A stretch of DNA of 64,000 nt, taken from contig NZ_BOQL01000029.1 of NCBI RefSeq assembly GCF_018332655.1, forward strand, positions 1 through 64,000, given 5' to 3'. Below are positions 59,318-64,000 of this stretch, piece after piece. Each line of letters begins with the position of its first letter. The stretch's first letter is position 1. The notes under the pieces were generated by a model. It saw only the letters and a program-made list of their open reading frames with translations, was not told where the DNA came from and did no database searches. This DNA comes from Actinoplanes auranticolor (GTDB lineage: Bacteria > Actinomycetota > Actinomycetes > Mycobacteriales > Micromonosporaceae). The position numbers were made by a program, and so were the translations under genes.

Positions 59318-61036
59318 ATGGGTCACGGCCATCACCACCACGATCACGATCACTCGCACGACGCCGGCGGGGCCGGCGACGTACCCCCGGCTCTTGACCT
59401 GAGCGTCCCGGACAGCGAGCTGTCGCCCTCGGACGTCTCCCGCCGCGGTTTTCTGCGCAGCGCCGGTCTGCTCGGCGCCGGCGCGGCCGCGTCGGTGCTG
59501 GCCACGCCGTCCGCGGCCGCGGCCGCCGGGCTGCCGCACTCGCACGGCCCGGCCGGCGGTGGCACCGCCAAGGGCGGCTTCCGCTGGCTGGCCGGCGATC
59601 ACCACATCCACACCCAGCACAGCTCCGACGGCCTGTACCGGGTCATCGACCAGGCCGGGCACGGGCGCGCGTTCGGCCTCGACTGGGTCGTCATCACCGA
59701 CCACGGCAGCAACGCGCACGCCAAGATCGGCGTGGAGAAGGTCAACCCGGACATCCTGGCCACCCGCAAGGAGCTGCCGGACCTGCTGACCTTCCAGGGC
59801 CTGGAGTGGAACATCCCGGCCGCCGAGCACGCCACCGTCTTCGTGCACCCGGGCCGCCACGAGGTCGCGGTGCTCAAGCAGTTCGAGCAGACCTTCGACG
59901 GTTCGCAGCTGCCCGCCACCAACACCAACGAGCAGAACGAGGCGCAGGCGATCGCCGGCATCAAGTTCCTCGGCGAGCAGGTCCGGCGGCGCAAGGTCGA
60001 GGGCGCGCTGTTCCTGGCCAACCACCCGGCCCGGCGCGGCATCGACTCACCGCACGAGATCCGCAACTGGCGCGACGCCGATCCGACGATCGCGATCGGG
60101 ATGGAGGGCGCACCGGGCCACCAGGCCGCCGGCATCCCCGCCCCGAACGGCCGGGGCGGCGCGCGCGGCTTCTACGACAACAACCCGTCGGCGGCGTCGT
60201 TCCAGGGCTACCCGCTGGAGACCTACCGCACCTGGGGCGGCTTCGACTGGATGACCGCCACCGTCGGCGGCCTGTGGGACAGCCTGCTGTCCGAGGGCCG
60301 GGCCTGGTGGGTCACGGTCAACTCCGACAGCCACGTCAACTACCTGGACCAGTCGGACCGCGGCCCGGGCAGCGACTTCGAGGCCAACGGCCGCTACAAC
60401 GACCCGGTCTACACCGGCAAGGTCAACACCGGCGCGGGTGACTTCTGGCCCGGGTTCTACGGCCGCACCAACGTCGGCTCGACGTCGTTCTCGTACAAGG
60501 CGGTCATGGACGGCCTGCGGGCCGGCCGGGTGTGGGTCGACCACGGCCGCCTGATCAAGAGCCTGGACGCGCGGGTCCGGGTGGCGGGCGATCGCCGGGC
60601 CGCCACGGGTACGCCGCTGGGCGGTGTCCTGCACGTCAGGCGGGGCACGGCGACCGAGCTGACCCTCGAGATCGACCTGCAGGACGTGCCGAACTGGGCG
60701 CAGTTCGTCCCGGTGCTGTCCCGGGTGGACGTCATCGTCGGCTCGGTGACCGGCCCGGTCGCCGAGCGCGACACCTTCACGGCGCCGAACACCAAGGTGG
60801 TGAAGTCGTACGAGGTGTCGCCGGGCGCTCGCAAGCTGTCGGTGACCTACCAGCTCGGCCGCCTGGACAAGCCGTTCTACCTGCGCCTGCGCGGCACGGA
60901 CGGCAAGCGCACCCAGCCGGGCCTGATGGGCGCGGCGGTGGACCCCGCGGGTCCGAAGCTCGACGTGATCGGCGACGCCGACCCGTGGGGCGACCTGTGG
61001 TTCTATACCAACCCGATCTGGGTCCTGCCCCGGTGA
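59318..61036 (+). CDS. Tat-exported PHP-domain protein with His-rich N terminus
   Basis: A 572-residue protein. The first residues are strongly histidine-rich (MGHGHHHHDHDHSHDAG), then a Tat signal follows: SRRGFLRSAGLLGAGAAASVL (about residues 41-61, split at the twin Arg). The mature part is a PHP-type metal-dependent hydrolase: GDHHIHTQHSSDG, WVVITDHGSNAHA, GLEWNIP, LANHPARRG and VNSDSHVNYL carry the metal ligands. PHP proteins are phosphoesterases. ATG 59318 with GGGAG nine bases upstream is chosen. A histidine cluster ahead of a Tat signal is unusual and suggests metal loading before export. It is coupled to the next gene by GTGA. Confidence 0.85.
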   Translation: MGHGHHHHDHDHSHDAGGAGDVPPALDLSVPDSELSPSDVSRRGFLRSAGLLGAGAAASVLATPSAAAAAGLPHSHGPAGGGTAKGGFRWLAGDHHIHTQHSSDGLYRVIDQAGHGRAFGLDWVVITDHGSNAHAKIGVEKVNPDILATRKELPDLLTFQGLEWNIPAAEHATVFVHPGRHEVAVLKQFEQTFDGSQLPATNTNEQNEAQAIAGIKFLGEQVRRRKVEGALFLANHPARRGIDSPHEIRNWRDADPTIAIGMEGAPGHQAAGIPAPNGRGGARGFYDNNPSAASFQGYPLETYRTWGGFDWMTATVGGLWDSLLSEGRAWWVTVNSDSHVNYLDQSDRGPGSDFEANGRYNDPVYTGKVNTGAGDFWPGFYGRTNVGSTSFSYKAVMDGLRAGRVWVDHGRLIKSLDARVRVAGDRRAATGTPLGGVLHVRRGTATELTLEIDLQDVPNWAQFVPVLSRVDVIVGSVTGPVAERDTFTAPNTKVVKSYEVSPGARKLSVTYQLGRLDKPFYLRLRGTDGKRTQPGLMGAAVDPAGPKLDVIGDADPWGDLWFYTNPIWVLPR

Positions 61037-61647
61037 CGACCCACCGGTCCGCGGCCGCCGCCACCACCCCGGCGGCGGCCGCCCCGGCTCTGGCCGATCT
61101 CGCGGGCCTGCCGGTGCACGGGATCTCTCTGGAGCATTCCGACACCGTCGCGGCGGAGCACTGGCTCGCGTCACTCTCGCCGGCGCCGGTGCTGGCGTTC
61201 ACGCATCTCGTCCGCATGCCGCGGCCGCACGTGGCGCTGAGCCTCGTCTTCGCCGGCACCACACCCGACTTCGCCGGCACTGCGCCCACCGACCTCGGCA
61301 ACGCGCCCAGCGGGCTCGGTGCCGCGCCCATGGGGCTGAGCTCCGAGTGTGCGGAGGCCGTTGCCGAGCACCGGGCGCGCAGCTCGGGTCGCGCGGTGCT
61401 CTATCCGGGCGTGGAACTGCTGGTCGGCACGCTGAGCGTTGCCGAGGTGCTGGAGCTGAGCGCGATCGAGAAGGTCGAGATCCTCGGCGGCGGCCCGGCG
61501 GACCCGGCCACCCTGATCGACACCGGCGACTTCGTCCGTCCCCAGTGGCGGTCCGGGGTGCTGACGCTGATCACCACGCCGGCGGCGGGCGGGCGGCTGG
61601 TGCCGTTCGAGACCCGGCACCCGACCCCGTGCTGCGCGGCGCACTGA
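61033..61647 (+). CDS. Hypothetical partner of the PHP protein
   Basis: A 204-residue protein that I do not recognise. Its GTG start overlaps the PHP stop (GTGA), so the two are translated together. A low-complexity insertion at about residues 78-105 repeats a motif of roughly eight residues (DFAGTAPT, DLGNAPSG, LGAAPMG). The end HPTPCCAAH carries adjacent cysteines with flanking histidines, which could bind metal. No signal peptide is obvious, so it probably acts in the cytoplasm, perhaps in maturation or regulation of the exported hydrolase. Confidence 0.7.
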   Translation: MTTHRSAAAATTPAAAAPALADLAGLPVHGISLEHSDTVAAEHWLASLSPAPVLAFTHLVRMPRPHVALSLVFAGTTPDFAGTAPTDLGNAPSGLGAAPMGLSSECAEAVAEHRARSSGRAVLYPGVELLVGTLSVAEVLELSAIEKVEILGGGPADPATLIDTGDFVRPQWRSGVLTLITTPAAGGRLVPFETRHPTPCCAAH

Positions 61648-61648
61648 C

Positions 61649-61828
61649 TCAGAACAACGGGCTGCCCGGCGCTCCCGCGCGCTGCGTCGCCTGCCGCCGG
61701 GCGGGCCACTCCCGGTGGATGAGGAGCCGCAGGTCGGCCACGCTGTCCGGCGCCCAGCGCATCGCGTCCTCGCTCAGCGAGACGTCGCGGACCACGTGGT
61801 CGATCAGGTCCAGCACATCCCGGCGCAT
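61649..61828 (-). CDS. Small 59-residue helical protein
   Basis: A short frame with very strong G/C third positions encodes MRRDVLDLIDHVVRDVSLSE, followed by DAMRWAPDSVADLRLLIHRE and a polar tail ending GSPLF. It looks like a compact helical protein with two tryptophans. GGGAG lies nine bases before ATG 61828. It follows ridA on the same strand, starting 29 bases after the ridA stop, so the two are probably co-transcribed. I do not recognise a family. It ends two bases from the convergent gene. Confidence 0.6.
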   Translation of the reverse strand: MRRDVLDLIDHVVRDVSLSEDAMRWAPDSVADLRLLIHREWPARRQATQRAGAPGSPLF

Positions 61829-61856
61829 GCCGCCGTGCTCCCACCCGGGTGGGCCC

Positions 61857-62264
61857 TCAGGGGAGGATCGCGGTCGCCTCGACCTCGACCAGCACGTCCG
61901 GCTCGGCCAGCGCGGCGACGCCGATCCCGGTCAGCGGCGCCATCGGGGTGACGCCCAGCTTGGCGGCGGCCCGGGCGACGCCTTCCGCGAACAGGGGCAT
62001 CTTGTCGGGGGTCCAGTCGACGAGGTAGACGGTCAGTTTCACCACGTCGTCGAAGGTGCCACCGACCTCGGCCAGGGCGGTGCCGATGTTGAGGTAGCAC
62101 TGCTCGACCTGGGCGGCGAAGTCGCCCTCACCGACGTGGCCGCCGTCGGCATCGCGGGCGATCTGACCGGCGATGAAGACCATCCGCGAACCGGTGGCGA
62201 TCGACACCTGCCGGTAGATGTCGACCTTCGGCAGTCCTTCGGGGTTCACCAGCGTGACGGCCAT
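61857..62264 (-). CDS. RidA-family protein
   Basis: A 135-residue protein of the RidA/YER057c/UK114 family, which hydrolyses reactive enamine and imine intermediates. Typical stretches are VSIATGSRMVFIAGQIARDADG, QVEQCYLNIGTALAEVGGTFDDVVKLTVYLVD in parts, and LTGIGVAALAEPDVLVEVEATAI, the C-terminal signature. The Arg that binds substrate carboxylates in RidA proper is not certain here, so it may belong to an Rid2-7 subgroup. GGAGG upstream supports ATG 62264. It is divergent from a TetR regulator with a clear palindrome between them. Confidence 0.9.
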   Translation of the reverse strand: MAVTLVNPEGLPKVDIYRQVSIATGSRMVFIAGQIARDADGGHVGEGDFAAQVEQCYLNIGTALAEVGGTFDDVVKLTVYLVDWTPDKMPLFAEGVARAAAKLGVTPMAPLTGIGVAALAEPDVLVEVEATAILP

Positions 62265-62309
62265 GCTGCCTCCATGTGTCGGGAGCCCGTGGGCTCGGGA
62301 GCTCAAACT

Positions 62310-62327
62310 ATAGCAGTGCAATGCTAT
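62310..62327. promoter_or_regulatory. TetR operator candidate ATAGCAGTGCAATGCTAT
   Basis: The arms ATAGCA and TGCTAT are exact complements around GTGCAA. The site is between ridA and the divergent TetR gene and overlaps a TATAGT hexamer on the minus strand, so binding could block ridA transcription. An 18-bp site of this shape is typical of TetR-family regulators. Confidence 0.7.
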
Positions 62328-62340
62328 GTATCCTGAGGCC

Positions 62341-62973
62341 ATGGCGAGGACGAAGGACCCGGCGGTCCGCACCCTGCTCCTCGAACGGGCCGGGCACATG
62401 CTGCGGACCCGCGAGCCGATCACCCTGCGCTCCCTGGTCGCCGGGACCGGCGTGTCCACCATGGCCGTGTACACGTGGTTCGGCGGCATGGACGGCATGT
62501 GGAAAGCGTTGCGGCAGGAGGGCTTCACCCGCCTGGCCGGCCGGCTGGCGGCGGTGACGACGTCCGCGGACCCGGTCCGGGACCTGACCGCGCTGGTCGC
62601 CGCGTACCTCGGCAACGCCCTCGACCACCCGGACCTGTACCGGGTCATGTTCGACGCGACCTACGAGCTCGAGGACGCCGAGGCGGCCGACGAGACGCTG
62701 GAATACCTGGTCCAGGCGGCGGGCCGGGGCCGGGCGGCCGGCCGCTTCCGCGCCGGGACCGACCCGCTGGAGCTGGCCATCCAGAGCTGGGTCATCGGCC
62801 ACGGCCTGGTCTCGCTGGTCACCCCGGGCCCGCTGCCCCGGCAGACCCTGGCCCACGGCATCCCCCTGCTGACCGCCCTGTACGTCGAGATGGGCGACGA
62901 ACCCGCGAGATGCCGCCGCTCGGTCCGGCGCGGCTGGGAGGCCGTCGACGTGACCGGGGGGCGTCATGAGTAG
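62341..62973 (+). CDS. TetR-family transcriptional regulator
   Basis: A 210-residue TetR-family protein. The DNA-binding part is LLERAGHMLRTREPITLRSLVAGTGVSTMAVYTWFGGMDGMWKAL (about residues 12-56, read in pieces). The rest resembles the TetR_C_33/WHG-type ligand domain (TALVAAYLGNALDHPDLYRVMFD). ATG 62341 is preferred over an ATG five codons earlier that overlaps the operator. It is divergent from ridA and probably represses it and itself through the palindrome at 62310-62327. Its stop overlaps the start of the following membrane protein gene. Confidence 0.88.
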   Translation: MARTKDPAVRTLLLERAGHMLRTREPITLRSLVAGTGVSTMAVYTWFGGMDGMWKALRQEGFTRLAGRLAAVTTSADPVRDLTALVAAYLGNALDHPDLYRVMFDATYELEDAEAADETLEYLVQAAGRGRAAGRFRAGTDPLELAIQSWVIGHGLVSLVTPGPLPRQTLAHGIPLLTALYVEMGDEPARCRRSVRRGWEAVDVTGGRHE

Positions 62974-63754
62974 CCGGAAGCCCGCCGCGGGCCGGCCCGC
63001 GTACCTGCTCGGGGCCGCGGCCGGGAACCAGCTCGTGAACCTGTCCGGCGCGACCACCCCGTACCGCTGGTTGACGGTTGCCCTGCTGGTCGCCGGCCTG
63101 ACCGCGACGATCAGCCGGGCCCGCCCGCGGCCCGTCGCCGTCCTGGTCCCGCTCGCTCTGGCCCTGATCGCGGCGTCGGCGGCGCTGCGACCGGCGTGGC
63201 AGATCCCGGCCGGCGTCGCCGCCGCCGTGCTGGTCGTCGCCGCGGTGGGCCGGCTGGCGCCCGGCGCGGGTGGCGCCACGCTGCTGGCCGGAGTCACGGG
63301 CGCCGGCCTCGGCACCGCGCTCCTGCGGGCCGGTGTCGCCGCCTGGCCCGGCGGCCCGGCGGTGACCTGCGCGTCGATCATCGGCATCGGCGTGGCCGTC
63401 ATCGTCGCCGGTGTCGCCCTGCTGCGGTCGAACGCCCTGCTGCTGGGCGTGGCCGTCGGCGGTTCCGGCCTCGCCGCCCTCGCGGGCGGGTTCGCGATCG
63501 TGGGCGCCCAGGGCACGGCGGGGACGATGGCGATCCTGGGTGGCGGGCTGGCCCTGGTCACCGCCGTTCTGGCCTTCGTGCGGGACTTCTCCCTGCTCGG
63601 CCTGGCGGCGCTGGGCGACGCGATCGCGGTCACCGGCCTGGCCATGTGGGCGCTCCGGGCCGGGGAGGTGCCGGCCGGCGTGACGGCGTTCGCCGCGGCG
63701 TCGGCGGCCCTCGCCCTCGGCCTGTCCTACCTGGGCGCGAGCTGGGCGGATTGA
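62966..63754 (+). CDS. Multi-pass membrane protein, unrecognised
   Basis: A 262-residue protein made largely of Ala/Val/Leu/Gly-rich hydrophobic segments, about eight in number, from WLTVALLVAGLTATI near residue 35 to FAAASAALALGLSYLG at the end. The short N terminus is basic (SSRKPAAGRPAYL). No family signature is recognised. Its ATG overlaps the TetR stop, so both are translated from one message, and expression of this protein is probably under the same TetR control. Confidence 0.75.
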   Translation: MSSRKPAAGRPAYLLGAAAGNQLVNLSGATTPYRWLTVALLVAGLTATISRARPRPVAVLVPLALALIAASAALRPAWQIPAGVAAAVLVVAAVGRLAPGAGGATLLAGVTGAGLGTALLRAGVAAWPGGPAVTCASIIGIGVAVIVAGVALLRSNALLLGVAVGGSGLAALAGGFAIVGAQGTAGTMAILGGGLALVTAVLAFVRDFSLLGLAALGDAIAVTGLAMWALRAGEVPAGVTAFAAASAALALGLSYLGASWAD

Positions 63755-63812
63755 CGCACCCTCGGCGCCGGACCGGTGACCGGGCCCCGGCAGCGGGCCT
63801 AGGATCGCCGGC

Positions 63813-64000
63813 ATGGCGGCTCGGCGGTATCGGTACAGCGTCGGCAACGAGGAGGACCCCGGTGATCCCTGGGGTCGCAGTGAGCTGCTGATCGAGCCGG
63901 ACGGCGCGGTCTCGTTGCAGCACGTCTTCCCGGGGCCGCTGGCCGCGCGCGCCTGGACCGGCCGGGTCCGGCCCGCCGCGCTGGACGCCCTGCGGGACTC
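63813..64000 (+). CDS. Partial gene cut by the window end, unrecognised
   Basis: The ATG at 63813 opens a frame that continues past the window. The first 62 residues begin MAARRYRYSVGNEEDPGDPWG and include LLIEPDGAVSLQHVF, with typical high-GC codon use. No family is recognised from this part. A weak GGAT-type ribosome site precedes the start, so the start codon is provisional. Confidence 0.6.
   Translation, partial: MAARRYRYSVGNEEDPGDPWGRSELLIEPDGAVSLQHVFPGPLAARAWTGRVRPAALDALRD

Overview
The window is very GC-rich DNA with strong G/C third-position bias. It shows actinobacterial signatures: translational overlaps of the ATGA/GTGA type, Zur next to an ArsR regulator, a ykoEDC thiamine-precursor transporter under a TPP riboswitch, roadblock/LC7 proteins, and an FxSxx-COOH-type peptide-modification system with its TIR and TPR partners. 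The gene set and style suggest Micromonosporaceae, most like Actinoplanes. This is inferred from gene content, not from a database search.

Layout. 1-6.8 kb: a TetR regulator and a divergent NAD(P)-binding protein, a CAU-anticodon tRNA, an SMP-30-type lactonase facing an FAD oxidoreductase, an OtrA/Tet(M)-type ribosomal protection protein behind an apparent attenuator leader, and tRNA-Asn. 7-16.6 kb: a minus-strand carbohydrate locus with ROK regulator, sugar ABC ATPase, permease, binding lipoprotein, Gfo/Idh dehydrogenase, EboE-like protein and sugar-phosphate isomerase-like protein. 16.6-17.95 kb holds only degenerate tandem repeats and a terminator. 18-25.3 kb: a YihY/BrkB membrane protein, a three-gene ABC-2 exporter, a small conserved protein, dnaG and dgt. 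25.4-29.3 kb: a decayed chemotaxis-receptor tail, a VOC protein, and a five-gene operon alternating PATAN-like and roadblock proteins with no GTPase. 29.3-35.6 kb: a G5-domain protein, dusB, an XdhC remnant, an alpha/beta hydrolase with a divergent TetR, glyS and small membrane or monooxygenase proteins. 35.6-39 kb: the zinc operon znuA-znuC-znuB-arsR-zur behind a Zur-like box. 39-44 kb: two membrane proteins, an alpha/beta hydrolase, and the TPP riboswitch with ykoE-ykoD-ykoC.

44.05-59.06 kb is the most interesting part. A block of about 15 kb is bracketed by direct copies of the last 80 bp of ykoC (43972-44051 and 59061-59141), as left by an element inserted at a gene's 3' end. It carries two TIR-like proteins (FxsC type), a 1304-residue FxsT-type protein (KGGxGR P-loop, TIR-like region, NB-ARC, TPR), a minus-strand peptide-modification operon (AAC(3)-like acetyltransferase, 65-residue FxsA-like precursor with an unusual FNAAPLRRS tail, radical SAM enzyme, HExxH protein), a second NB-ARC/TPR protein with an HTH-like N terminus, and a membrane protein combining TrkA-N and RyR domains. 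Together these look like a conflict or signalling system that makes a radical-SAM-modified peptide and senses something through STAND-type ATPases.

59.2-64 kb returns to ordinary chromosome: a Tat-exported PHP-domain protein with a histidine-rich N terminus and a coupled partner, a 59-residue protein, RidA, a divergent TetR with a palindromic operator, a multi-pass membrane protein, and a gene cut by the window end.
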